From the NCBI GenBank assembly GCA_032622095.1, contig CP136064.1, positions 195,887,948 to 195,951,947 on the forward strand: DNA of 64,000 nt, in the 5' to 3' direction. This stretch comes from Siphonodentalium dalli. Its lineage: Eukaryota > Mollusca > Scaphopoda > Gadilida > Siphonodentaliidae. The position numbers were made by a program, and so were the translations under genes. Position 1 is the stretch's first letter. Each line of letters opens with the position of its first letter. Shown piece after piece: positions 49,215 through 61,084 of this stretch. Below the pieces are notes generated by a model. It saw only the letters and a list, made by a program, of their open reading frames with translations, had not been told where the DNA came from and searched no databases.

Positions 49215-50287
49215 AAGGCTTGAGATGATCTAGTTGTGCAATATTGATAGCGGGATTAGATATCATTTTCGGAGCTCTCTTTAAATAACTTATACCGTAC
49301 CGGTATGTACTTGTAAATATAGGCCCATATATAGGCTCTAGGCTAGGTACCACGGACAGAATTGTTCATTTCATTTATTCAACTTTAAACAATAAGTATA
49401 GCATGATCCAGGTTGTTAGACATACCACATTAAGTAAAACTATATCTCTTTTCAGTCGAACTGTCGACTGAATTCGTCCGTATTTTGGAATATTCCCCAG
49501 CATACAATAGTACTTACCGGTGCGTAACGGTATCCGGTTGGAATTTTCAAAAATATGTAGATAAGTTACCAATTTAAAACCCTTCCAACTTTGGAACGAA
49601 AGGAACACAACTTATAATACCCAAAATACTCAAATTACATTTGCGACCTTTTTGGGTTGAACTTTTCCAACTGCTGCTATATATCAAGATTACCAACCGT
49701 TGGAAGTGTCCCGAGTATTACCCCATGCATGGTTTGAAATTTTGCAACTGATGGCCATTGCAGTCCCGAAAAATTAAAAAAAAAAAATTCTACTTTTTGT
49801 CTATAGAATAAAACAATTCACGCTGCATGGAAAATCAATCTATACCATTGCTCAAGCTCTGTTTCGCAGCTTTTCCATTGCTGTGGCCTTAGATGTCTGT
49901 TCATGCGCAGTAATGTCAGACTGAGTATATTAATTTATGTATGTGTACAAAGGAACAAAGGTTACTGTTTGTGTTAAACATACTCATGGAGACGAGACCA
50001 TTTCGAATTTTAACTCAGGGTGTATATAGGGCGTAATATGGCCAGAGAGCAACTTATGAGTATGAACAAATTTGAAACTCCACATAATAATGTCAATTAG
50101 TGCTCAAATAAAAACCACAACGCAATGTATCCTACTCATAATAATACTATTAAATGGTGACGCACAGAACTAATCAACAACGGTGTGTGCATGGGATTAT
50201 CGGGAAAATTCAAACCCACAGCATAGTATGAATAGCACGTACAGTCATAATCTGAATTTTACCCAGCCACAATACATTCGTGACTGT
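49215..50287. other. Intergenic, nothing recognised
   Basis: AT-rich. A TTGGAA/TTCCAA-rich zone near 49640-49760 echoes 48340-48425, but no element boundary is visible. Confidence 0.35.
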
Positions 50288-51282
50288 CTATAGTCAGGTT
50301 CGAAATGAAATAAAAGTGAAAGGTGCGGGTATTTTTCTTTCAGAAGCTTTTGAAAGAATTGTTTCTAAAGGTATTTTTTATGCTGATTTCAAACACCAAT
50401 GTTGGCAAGTCGACAAATTATTATTTCTGACCCAAAATGACAATTCAAAATGGCCGCCATCAGAACAAAGTCTAGATTTTCATTTACTATTATATGTTGT
50501 TCTAAGACGTTTGAATATTATGCATTTCCGTACTTTCGAGCGAATTGTGACAAGAGACACGATACACAGAACATATGTGGTAATTTAAAGTGAACATGTT
50601 TGACATTTAACCCAATTTATGCCCAAAAATGACAAAAAAACACGAATTTTATAAATTATTGCCGTCTTAAATGGCAGAAAGTGAAGTATTCCGGAAATAT
50701 ATCCTTCAAATGGTTTAGACAGTTGTGTCTAAATGTAATTGGTAATCTGATTCCAAAAAACAATGTTGGCAACTCGACAAATAATTATTTCTTATCTAAA
50801 ATGACAATTCAAAATGGCCGCCATCAGAATAAAGTATAGATTTTCGTTTACTGTTATATTGGGTTCTAAGACGTTTTAATATTATGCATTTCCGTACTTT
50901 CGAGCGAATTGTGACAAGAGACACGATACACAGAACATATGTGGTAATTTAAAGTGAACATGTTTGACATTTAACCCAATTTATGCCCAAAAATGACAAA
51001 AAAACACGAATTTTATAAATTATTGCGGTCTTAAATGGCAGAAAGTGAAGTATTCCGGAAATATATCCTTCAAATGGTTTAGACAGTTGTGTCTAAATGT
51101 AATTGGTAATCTGATTCCAAAAAACAATGTTGGCAACTCGACCAATAATTATTTCTGACCTAAAATTACAATTCAAAATGGCCGATATAATAATCAGTAA
51201 TATTATGAAACAGGTTCATCAACACCCAATGCGACACAATTTGCCATCATATAGCCAAAAATTGTCACACACAAAATCTTGA

Positions 51283-52450
51283 TTTATTATTGCAGTCAGT
51301 TCCACAATTGCAGAGTGGCGTGCATGGTAACTCTGATTTTCCGCATGCACACCTTGCTGTTACACACCCCTTCTTGCGCCCACTTTTGATTATTTCGAGA
51401 CATTATTTTGGAATGGGTTCTAGTGACAACATGGTTGGATCTAATCGACCTTTGTATTCTTTCCATCCCATTGTCGAAGGATCCGGTAATGTTTGCACAT
51501 GATTGGTCGCTTGTTTCCAAACTAAAACCTGGTAGTTTGTTCTCAAAAGGTGGTACCGGTAATGAAATGAGTCACTGGTTGGTGGAAGCTTTTCGGCAGA
51601 TTCAGTCCGAGGAAACATCCTGAATCTTGCATTGTTGAGTTTTGCATCGGAAACTCCATAAAACTTGCATACAAAATGTTCAGCACTTTCAATTGTTTCA
51701 GTGAATATTGCAATATTACCTATACCCGTTAAGAGTTCACAACATTGAAGGTAATTATTCCATGCAGATCGTTTAGACACCCCATATATGAACGAAGTTG
51801 AATCACACCCCGTTAAAGCATGAAGCGCAAGAATTTAGTTCAGAGCGTCGCTCGGTATTTGGGTGACAACATCCCTGATGGGTATAATTTTAGGGCTTTT
51901 GGACGTTCCAGCCATCATGAAAAAACGTCACAATCACCCAATGCTGGTATCAAGTGAATAAAGGATAAGTCTAGTGTCAGCCTCTTCGTGATTAGACTCT
52001 AACCCTTTCAAGTCTGTTCCATCTACCAAACAATCTATCTACTCTGCAATCTTCTGGGACCCCCCCCCCCCTGCATGCATGCAACAACAACAGTAACACC
52101 TTCTGTTTTCGCTTTGGTAACAAGTTCTCGAGACAAGAAACCATTCAAATCGCACTTGTTGTCAGACAACAAAATGAAACTTTTGAAATTTTGTGGGATG
52201 GGAACATCACGATTTGTTATTGTCCTTCGGATCAATGGTACATTGCGACTTCTCGATCTGGTGGCAGTCTTGATATATTTATCCGAGTATCTGTCGAACA
52301 CTACATCAATCCAGACATAGCATTCGCCCTTCTTCAACACGCACACTGGGAATACATCGGCCAAATCTCCAAATGTATTTATCTTTTCCGGTGTACCTAT
52401 GGCCACAACAAGGGCCTGACCGTCAATGGCAATACCTGCACGGGGAGATG
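51283..52450 (-). pseudogene. FEN/PIN-like CxC-tailed gene, minus-strand copy, broken
   Basis: Reading leftward, the N-terminal part (52505-52035) keeps INTFGDLADVFPVCVLKKGE, WIDVVFDRYSDKYIK, RSRNVPLIRRTITNRDVPIP, LSDNKCDLNGFLSRELV. This is the standard N-terminal layout of a large uncharacterised family common in invertebrate and fish genomes. A 12-base C run (52060-52071), where the other copy has five G, breaks the frame. About 85 bases holding the DxDVLVLL motif are deleted. The TGCDST motif is intact. The C-terminal half (51780-51403) resumes with SKRSAWNNYLQCCELL and reaches the Cys-rich tail near 51300. It is non-functional as it stands. Confidence 0.75.
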
Positions 52451-52623
52451 GTGTCAGTGTTTGCAAGTTGACTGCCCTGCCGATGTACAAGACGATGTAA
52501 TACACTGCGATCTGTTTTACAACATGAACTCATGCCTGTTCCAATTGCATTATGCGAGACAAATAAAACACTTCGAACTGGAAACAAAGCAATGCTTAGT
52601 GATGCTCTGATCGAGAAAGTATC

Positions 52624-53635
52624 ATGCCTAACAACAATGACACCATTCCCCGTGCAGGTATTGTCATTGACGGTCAGGCCCTTGTTGTGGCCATAGGTAA
52701 AGTCCGATTTGAATGGGTTCTTGTCTCGAGAACTTGTTACCAAAGCGAAAACACAAGGTATTTATGTTGTTGTTGCAAGGGGGTTCCCCGAAGATTGCAG
52801 ACTAGATTGTTCGGTAGACGGAACAGACTTGAAAGTGTTAGAGTCTAATCACGAAGAGGCTGACAGTAGACTTATCCTTCATTCACTTGATGCCAGCATG
52901 GGGTGCAATCTGAAACAAGTTATTGTGGTAAGTAGGGACGTCGATGTTCTAGTGTTATTGCTTGGTTACCTAAACAAATTCCCTGCAGATTGTGATGTGT
53001 TCACGGTGGCTGGAACTTCCAAAAGCCCTACAATTTTACCCATCAGGGATGTTGCCTCCCAAATACCGAGCGACGCTCTGAACTATAGTCTTGCGTTTCA
53101 CGCTTTAACGGTGTGGGATTCAACTTCGTTCATATATGGGGTGTCTAAACGATCTGCATGGAAGATTTACCTCGAATGTTGTGAACTATTAAAGGGTATA
53201 GGTACTATTGCAATATCCACTGAAACAATTGAAAGTGCTGAACATTTTGTATGCAAGTTGTATGGAGTTTCCGATGCAAAACTCAACAATGCAAGATTCA
53301 GGATGTTCCCTCGGACTGAATCTCCTGAAAAGCTTCCATCAACTAGTGACTCATTTCATTACCACCTTTTGAGAACAAACTACCAGATTTTAGTTTGGAA
53401 ACAAGCAACCATTCCTGTGCAAACATTACCGGGTCCTTCGACAATGGGATGGAAAGAAGAAAATGGTCGATTAGATCCAACCATGATGTCACTTGGACCC
53501 ATTCCAAAGTCATGTCTCGAAATAATCAAATGTGGGTGCAATAAGGGGTGTGTAACAACAAGGGGTACATGCAGACAATCAGAATTACCCTGCACACCAC
53601 TCTGCAATTGTGGAACTGACTGCAATAATAAATAA
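52624..53635 (+). pseudogene. FEN/PIN-like CxC-tailed gene, plus-strand copy, 5' deleted
   Basis: A 308-residue frame (52709-53635) covers the C-terminal two thirds. It has SNHEEADSRLILHSL (about residues 46-60) and VIVVSRDVDVLVLLLG (71-86). An EAD...D(V/T)DVLxLL pair is what FEN1/XPG-type PIN-like nucleases carry at the metal site. It then has SKRSAWKIYLECCELL and a Cys-rich tail, CGCNKGC...LPCTPLCNCGTDC (about 275-306), a tesmin/CxC-like zinc-binding pattern. The usual TGCDSTS reads TVWDSTS here. About 240 bases encoding the N-terminal block are deleted near 52705, shifting the frame. Nuclease identity is inference from motifs. Confidence 0.75.
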
Positions 53636-54176
53636 GGCTTTTATGTGACCATTTTTGGCTATATGATGGAGGTCAGAAATAATTATTTGTCGAGTTGCCA
53701 ACATTGTTTTTTGGAATCAGATTCCAAATTACATTTAGACACAACTGTCTAAACCATTTGAAGGATATATTTCACTTTCTGCCATTAAAGACCGCAATAA
53801 TTTATGAAATTCGCGTTATTTTTGTCATTTTTGGGCATAAAGTGGGTTAAATGTCAAACATGTTCACTTTAGATTACCACATATGTTCGGTGTATACTTC
53901 TTTTTGTTCCAGTTCGTTCGAAAGTACGGAAATGCATAATATTCGAACGTCTTAGAGCAACATATAACAACAAACGTAAAGTTAGACTTTGTTTTGATGG
54001 CGGCCATTTTGAATTGCCATTTTTGACCAGAAATAATAATTTGTCAACTGGCCAAAATTGGTTTTTGAAATCAGCATAAAAAATACCTTTAGAAACAATT
54101 CTTAAAAGCTTCTGAAAGAAAAATGCCCGCACTTTCGTTTCTAGAGGCTTTTTTAGATTTTCGAACCTGACTACTA

Positions 54177-55575
54177 TGAAGGGATCGACTTAATATTATA
54201 GACAAGATGGTCACGATTAAAACAAGAAATCCATAGTCAGAAATGGTAACGCCCTCCAGATCATATTATTACCCATGTATAAAATATATTAGAGCTTTAA
54301 AGCGCTACAATGAGAATTTTTCCGAGTTATCCCCCTGCATAGCTTTTTTATTATAAGGTTGGCGATTATTGCAATACGATAGAGGAACACTCCGACTTTC
54401 GTACTCAGATTCATACATTTTTGTACCTCGCTTGCCTGGCCGAAGTTTGACGGGGAAAATGGCTAATTTGAATTTATTTGTCGTTCTAGATATGTTTATT
54501 GTGCCATTAATTTTATCATTCCTTTTCATGAAAACAAATTAAAACAAGTCGAAGATGTTATGATAATGTTTAAACATTCTTATAATATGCATGAAATTGG
54601 GGATAAATTGTTCCCAGAGTTAGATTACGTTATTCTACTTGTGATTCCACAGCCGGTATTCGCCACCTTGCATATTATCGAAACCACTGCGCATGCGGAA
54701 CTTCCGGTGTGGAATTTCCGATTTTTTTATGTGTTGTTTTTTCATCTGTCATATCTGCTTGTTTCGTACATTATTCGCATAAAATGTGTATCTCATTCTT
54801 TCGTGTACACAACGTATTAGATATAGACTGTTTTAACCCGTTTGGATGTTAGAAATACCTCTTAATTATCAGAAAATATCATGTGAAGTGACGGGACCAA
54901 TCCGAATATCCCATACTGGACTGGTCACAGACTTGACACTGTGAGTCACTGATTGTGGCAGATCAGGCTACGCAGTATTCAACTGTTATTATCATGGACA
55001 TTGACTAGAATAAGTGAATAGCACTGATTGATAATGGAAGAATGCAAACAATGCAATGATTATTGCAAAATATGATGATTCTGGTTCTATTCTGGACTCC
55101 TCAGCCCTTCAACGCTGAAATGCAGTCAACTCTAATGCCGTAAAAGGTCATTGAATGTTGATTCAGATTCTTAATAGTACATTAGACTGATTAGAAGTAC
55201 AGTAGCTACACGTGTTGAACTTGTGAAGGGTAGTACATGATATGGATAATCAGAATGGCAATGGCACCACTCACCAGTGTCAGTGAGTCGAGTGAGGATG
55301 TTTACCAAACATGCAGACATGGACAATGCTGTGAAATTGATTAATTATAATTCACCCGACTCCGGGATCATGATCATAAGTTACCGGTACATAACATCCC
55401 GCCTTTGATCATTAGACCAAGACTAAACCAGACTTGGATAATGACTAATGGACAAAGACAGTTACATGTTACACATGTAGCTGCACATGCTTTTGATTCA
55501 TTAAAATTATTTTGTAAAAATCATGAACTTATGTTATCAAAATCAATGACTAGCAGTAACACCGAAGTCACTTAC
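54177..55575. other. Intergenic, nothing recognised
   Basis: AT-rich. Frames at 54305-54529 and 54560-54820 resemble no family I know. Confidence 0.35.
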
Positions 55576-55581
55576 TGGTAC

Positions 55582-55730
55582 CACAGTTACTGGACATAAA
55601 GTCCCAAAAATAAGGTTTTTATCGAGTTTATAAATCGGTATCCTTATAAAGAAGGCCTTCTTTATAAGGATATCGGTTTATAAACTCGATAAAAACCTTA
55701 TTTTTTGGGACTTTATGTCCAGTAACTGTG
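55582..55730. repeat. Large near-perfect palindrome
   Basis: The axis lies between 55655 and 55656 (GAAGG|CCTTC), with no loop. Arms of about 75 bp run from CACAGTTACTGGACATAAAG to CTTTATGTCCAGTAACTGTG, with only a few mismatches. No target duplication or TIR element boundary is evident. Confidence 0.95.
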
Positions 55731-56130
55731 CTGGTACATTGTTTATGCCAGACAACAGGTCTGACACAACTTGAATTCCATTGTTTTAATTATACAGGTA
55801 CATGTACATGTGTACCGCATATATTCAACTATTATGAAGCGGTGAAAATATCTCATGTACGGTACCTACTACATGTAGTACAGTATATAGGTGCTGGCAT
55901 TTTCGATTATTTAACTGATTTACTTGTACTAGTAGTTAGAATATAGAAATCATCTTGGTGAGAAGTTATTTATAATGTCATTCAAACGGCATACATGTGC
56001 ATGTACTTCTGCCATTATGAAATAAACAAGTCTCCCGCAATAAGCTGTAGAATTCTTTTTATATCGGAATCTGATGCCTTCTCATTTGTATGGGAAGCCA
56101 AATTGACATTTAATAAATAATTGAGCTTAA
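55731..56130. other. Intergenic, nothing recognised
   Basis: Short AT-rich stretch with a few GTACATGTAC-type small palindromes near 55796-55880. Confidence 0.4.
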
Positions 56131-56525
56131 GCGCAATAAGGAATCCCTTATTGCGCGAAGATCTAATTGCGCTTAATCGCAATAAGGAAATTCCTTATTG
56201 CGCTTAAGTGCAATAAGAATATTCCTTATTGTGCTTAAGCGCAATAAGGAAATTCCATTTAAGCGCAATAAGGAATCTCTTATTGTGCAAGGAATCTATT
56301 ATTGCGCTTAAGCGCAATAAGGAATATTCTTATTGCGCTTAAGCGAAATAAGAGCTAATTGCGCTTAAGCACAATAAGGGAAGATCTAATTGCGCTTAAG
56401 CACAATAAGGAATATCCGTATTGCGCTTAAGCGCAATAAGAATATTCCTTATTGTGCTTAAGCGCAATAAGAATATTCCTTATTGCGCTTAAGCGCAATA
56501 AGAAAGAGATTCCTTATTGCGCTTA
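56126..56525. repeat. Array of nested palindromes built on CTTAAGCGCAATAAGGAAT
   Basis: About 400 bases consist of alternating units: CTTAAGCGCAATAAGGAAT and its complement ATTCCTTATTGCGCTTAAG, in both orders. Two palindrome axes alternate, one in CTTAAG and one in GGAATATTCC. Some units are variants (AAGATCTAATTGCG, GTGC for GCGC). No flanking TIR is evident. Confidence 0.95.
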
Positions 56526-58020
56526 ATGATAGTTGAATTCAAGAAGAGCCAGACTTGATTAATGACCTACTCATATTAGCATCTACATATGCTAGTACCG
56601 GTGCTCTCATGTGCAATACTAGTGTCAATAATATGATAGTGTCAACACTGTTATTATATTTGGAGAACACTTCCCATAATCAGATCACTAAGAGACATAT
56701 AGTGAAATTGCTGTGGTTACTATTATTAATTTTAGCTAAAAATCCCACCAACACTATTATTAGTTTGTCACTATTATTAGGCAACTTAGAGGATGTTGTC
56801 TGAATGAACTATCATCTTAGTATAAGTACCTGATGTATCAGAACAAATTAAAAAGGCAATAAACAGTATTGTCGGTTCCAGTACTGCTAGTGGTATTGTA
56901 CTGTACTGTTTATATTCAGTACTAGAAAAAATTAATGAAAGTTATGCAACGAATGGTTGTGTTGGCCTACTGATGTTAAAAGGAGTATAAATTTAAAATG
57001 AGCATGCCACTTTAACAAACACATCGTTATTGATATAATACTCAATAATGAGTTGTTAAAGTGGTGCGCTCGTTTTAAATTAATATGGAGAATATAGCAA
57101 TTCATGTGGGTCCAATATGTGTGCATATACATGTATACCGGTACATGCAGAGCTGATTGATTACAATTATGGCTTTCATTATATCGTATAGACAAGTTGT
57201 GGGATGTTTCTTTCATTTTCAGACTTAAGATGCTGTTAAAACTTAAAATTATTCATCAGGTTCACTGATTCTAGTGCGGTTGAGATATGGTTGCTGTTAG
57301 ATCATAAAGGTTCTCAATCCGAATTAACGGTCGCAAATTGCTATGTCCTTGGCCTCGGGGGTAAAACATATTTGATTCGAGTCGAGGAACCCACCCACCA
57401 CAGCTCAGAGTGATCAGATATCGATGTTTTAAATCTATTATTTTAATTTCAAGTGGCCCAATACTCAATAGACAGTCGACGAGAAGAATTTCATTGACCA
57501 AATTGCGGGCAAAGATGGATAGCTCTAAAATCAAGTGGCTTTTTGTGTCAGATATTTGACAAACCGGCAAATTTCGTTGGACAAAATGTTGATAAATAAC
57601 AGGTTTTGTGCAATTTTATACTATCGTTGATGGTTCTTTTCATTATTTTTGGGCAATTATTAGATTCTGACAACTGAAGCGGCATTTCAAAAAATGTTGT
57701 TGTTGGAATGTGATTATATGGGGACCCTCTGATCGGATTGAGTACCTTTAAGAGATTTTATGGTATCGAGAACATTTCATATTTAGTTAGCATGGCATCC
57801 AGAAATATGATATGTCGCCTTGAGGCAAAAATTTATATTACCACATTTATGGTAGTGATCGGCTATTGATAATTGACTGGAGAGAATGCTTACACGTACA
57901 TGTGTATAGCATTTATGTCTTGGCCACTAACTGAGAGCTGTGATAATAATAGTAAGTTATTGTTGGAGACAACCCCCCCCCCCCGCCCACAATGGAGATC
58001 CTCTAGTCACATCCCAGACT
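56526..58020. other. Intergenic with one inverted repeat
   Basis: ATTTAAAATGAGCATGCCAC at 56991 pairs with GTGGTGCGCTCGTTTTAAAT ending 57080 (28-bp arms, 34-base loop). A poly-C run lies at 57973-57984. No gene is supported. Confidence 0.5.
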
Positions 58021-58024
58021 CTCG

Positions 58025-60420
58025 TCCCAAAAACATGCACATTATCTGCTAATAATAGAACTTATTTTAGGTAGATATTATGTTTAGAATCGCCCCATTT
58101 TCAGTCGATAATGTGTTGAAAATGCGAGCGTTTAAGTCACAATGTCGACTCACAATGAGGCGATTCTAAGCAGATTATGAGCGGATAATGACACAAATAA
58201 GCCAACTCACGACTTTTCAGGTGTAAGCTCTTTAACTGTGTTTTCACTGTGGCCCGCGGATATGTCTACTATCGGCTTATTTCAGAATGAAATAATCACA
58301 TTATGTACGTATTTCACATTATAGATCGATTATATGCGTATTTCCGCGAGAATATGTTGCGAATACCATAGCTGGACTGAAATTTTCGGCTAACATATCT
58401 GAAAAAAAGATTTGCAGAAAAATTGATTGCACTAGGAAACTTCTATAGACTTAATTCGTGCACATTGTATGCTAATAATAGAACCTGTTTAGGTAGATAT
58501 AATCTGCTTAGAATCGCCTAATTTTGAGTCGATAATATGCTAAAAATGAGAGTATTTTCGTCACATTGTCGACTCATAATGAAGCGATTCAAAGAAGATT
58601 ATGTGTGGTCTGTACAGAGCCACAAATAAGTCAACTCACGAATTTTTATATGTGCGCTCTTGAACTGTGTTTTCACTGTGGCCCGCGCCATAAAACGAAA
58701 TAACGGATATGACGCCATTATCTGCTTATTTCAGAAACAAATAATCACATTATGTACCTATTTCACATTATAGGTCGATTATGTGCGTATTTCTCCGACG
58801 ATATGTTGCGATTACCATAGCTGGACTGAAATTTCTGCTAACATCGAAAAAAAATACGCAGAAAATTTGATTCCACTATAGGAGACTTCTATAGACCTAA
58901 TTCGTGCTCTCCAACACACAAATTTTCCACTTTGACTAAGATGAAATTTTATTTCACGTTCGGTATTCATTCGATATTCAGATATACATTCGAGATTCGC
59001 GTTAGTTTACAATTACAAGACATATAGCTGTAAAGGGCGCAGACTGTATTGACCGGCCGATTGAGCTGAAATTTGATAATTATAGTCACTCCCATGAGAA
59101 CTGCACATGCCAGTCTACAAGTCCAGACATGGTCAGCATCATGCGTTTTCAATATCGAATACCAGCCTCTTCTCCAGAAAACAAGCACATTATCTGCTCA
59201 TAAAAGAACTTATTTTAGGTAGATAAGCTGTAGAATCGCCTCATTTTGAGTCGATAATGAGACGAAATGACGGATATGTCTCCATTATCGGCTTAGTTAA
59301 GTAAAATATAGTCACATAATGTACCTATTTCACATTAAAGATCGATTATATGCGTATTTCCGCGAGGATATGTTGCGAATACCATAGCTGGACTGAAATT
59401 TTCGGCTAACATATCGAAAAAAAGATTCGCAGAAAAATTGATTGCACTAGGAAACTTCTATAGACTTAATTCGTGCACATTATCCGCTAATAATAGAATC
59501 TGTTTTAGGTAGATAATCCGCTTAGAAAATCCTAATTTTGAGTCGATAATATGCTGAAAATGAGAGCGTTTTAGTCACATTGTCTATTCATAATCAGGGG
59601 ATTCTAAGCAGATTATGTGCGGATAATGACAAAAATAAGCCAACTCACGACTTTCAGGTGTACGCTCTTTAACTGTGTTTTCACTGTGGCCGGAGCCATA
59701 AAATGAAATGACGGATATGACTCCATTATCGACTTATTTCAGAATAAAATAATCACATTATGTACCTATTTCACATTATAGATCGATTATATGCGTATTT
59801 CCCCGACGATAGTTGCGAATACCATAGCTGGACTGAAAATGTTCGATATTCATTCGAGATTCGCGTGAAGTTAGTTCGGCGTTCGATATTCGGCACTTAG
59901 AAAATAAATACAAAAATAAAAAATTCTTTTGATGCACGAGGGGTGCGCCATGAGTCTAATTCGTGCTCTCCCATTGAAACTTCGTCCGAAATTCCGCGCT
60001 TTTCCTGTTTTCTAGACCATAGCTGGACTTACACTTACACGATATATATCTATAGAGGGCGCATGATGTATAATTGACGGGCCGATTGATCTGAAATTTT
60101 ATAATTATAGTCACTCCCATATGAGAACTGCACATGCCAATCTACAAGTCAAGAGACTCAAGACATGGTCAGCATCATGCATTTTGAATATCGAATACCA
60201 GCCTCTTCTTCAGAAAACAAGAACATTATCTGCTAATAATAGAGCTTATTTTAGATAGATAATCTGTAGAATCGCCTCATTTTTAGTCGACAATGTGTTG
60301 AAAATGAGAACGTTTTTGTCACATGGTCGACTCATAATGAGGCGTTCTAAGCAGATTATGTGCGGATGAAATAAATAAGCCAACTCGCAATATTTCAGGT
60401 GTAAGCTCTTTAACTATGTT
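58025..60420. repeat. Diverged ~0.42-kb repeat, five copies
   Basis: Each copy starts near CACATTATCTGCTAATAATA (58034, 58456, 59187, 59470, 60218). It then has AGAATCGCCTCATTTTGAG, an inverted partner (CTCATAATGAGGCGATTC), GCTCTTTAACTGTGTTTTC, GATATGACTCCATTATCGG, CACATTATGTACCTATTTC and CATAGCTGGACTGAAATTT. Copies 3 and 5 are partial. Between them are ACTGCACATGCCAGTCTACA blocks duplicated at 59100 and 60125. Non-coding. Confidence 0.8.
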
Positions 60421-60479
60421 TTCACCGTGCATGGCCCGCGCCATAAAACGAAATGACGGATATGACTCCCTTGGTGTCG

Positions 60480-60551
60480 GCGCACACGATCCCGGTTGTC
60501 CCCGATATATCCGGCTGCCGGATAAATCGGGGACAACCGGGATCGTGTGCG
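60480..60551. repeat. GC-rich palindrome upstream of the MADF exon
   Basis: GCGCACACGATCCCGGTTGT pairs with ACAACCGGGATCGTGTGCGC; the arms are 35 bp with one mismatch around a 3-base loop (CTG). The neighbourhood (60480-60660) is far richer in G+C and CpG than the rest of the window. Confidence 0.95.
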
Positions 60552-60668
60552 CATAACTTTGGGCCGGTTTTTGTCGGATCCGATTTAATCGGACGGATCA
60601 AACTGAGTTTGATTCCATCAGGAAAATCCGGCTCGTGACGGTGGCAACGCGCGTGTTTTTCATGGCAC

Positions 60669-60894
60669 ATGACCGATCGTCACCTGACCAAAACATCAAA
60701 AATGTCGGAACAAGTATCGGCGACCGCAATTTCAAATAAAAATCAAGAATTCTGGTCAGTTGATAGGGAGCAACGGCTGGTCGAGCTGTGGGCTGACCAT
60801 GAATGCCTATACAATAATAGCTATGCTTGTTTCGCAGATCGTGACAAGAGGGCAACAGCTATTACGGCTATTGCTCGTTACCTTAACATGCCTG
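60669..60894 (+). CDS. Probable first exon of a MADF-domain protein gene (partial)
   Basis: Frame from ATG 60669, or more likely from ATG 60702 (AAAATGTC, A at -3), to a donor CCTG|GTAGGT at 60894/60895, leaving phase 1. Residues about 34-75 read QRLVELWADHECLYNN, then DRDKRATAITAIARYLNMP. This fits the first half of a MADF domain (LxxLVxxxxxLYxxxxxxYxDRxKRxxAxxxIAxxLxM), a Myb/SANT-like DNA-binding fold found in transcription regulators and in the accessory gene of PIF/Harbinger transposons. The second half would sit in a later exon. None is visible before the window ends in repeats, so this may be a host gene start or a broken copy. No transposase is seen. Confidence 0.5.
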
Positions 60895-61084
60895 GTAGGT
60901 CGACAGGCTCAAAGTCAAACTTTGAGTTTGAGTCAGACTCAGTCACAAATACTATGTTATTATTATATTACTATTATTATTATATTAGTCGTCAGATATA
61001 CATATTAAATATACATAAAGTCATAATCCGCTTTGATCGTCAGAGGTCCCCATATCATCCAGTTAGTGAGTTACATTTAAAATT

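Larger units (their letters stand above)
50288..54176. mobile_element. 3.9-kb TIR element with two opposed FEN-like gene copies
   Basis: The TIR begins TAGTCAGGTTCGAA at 50291 and ends TTCGAACCTGACTA at 54173. CTA flanks both sides (50288-50290 and 54174-54176), a possible 3-bp target duplication. TIRs are about 500 bp, containing GGCCGCCATTTTGAA-type sequence and ACAGTTGTGTCTAAATGT. The left TIR carries an extra internal tandem copy (about 50745-51185). Between the TIRs lie two inverted copies of one gene, each broken in a different place. The superfamily is not one I can name with confidence. Confidence 0.75.

Noticed and set aside
51408-52610. Plus-strand frames across the minus FEN-like gene copy
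   Set aside because: They are shadows of the minus-strand pseudogene.
56126-56525. CRISPR-like array
   Set aside because: Units are contiguous palindromes without unique spacers, and the DNA is animal.
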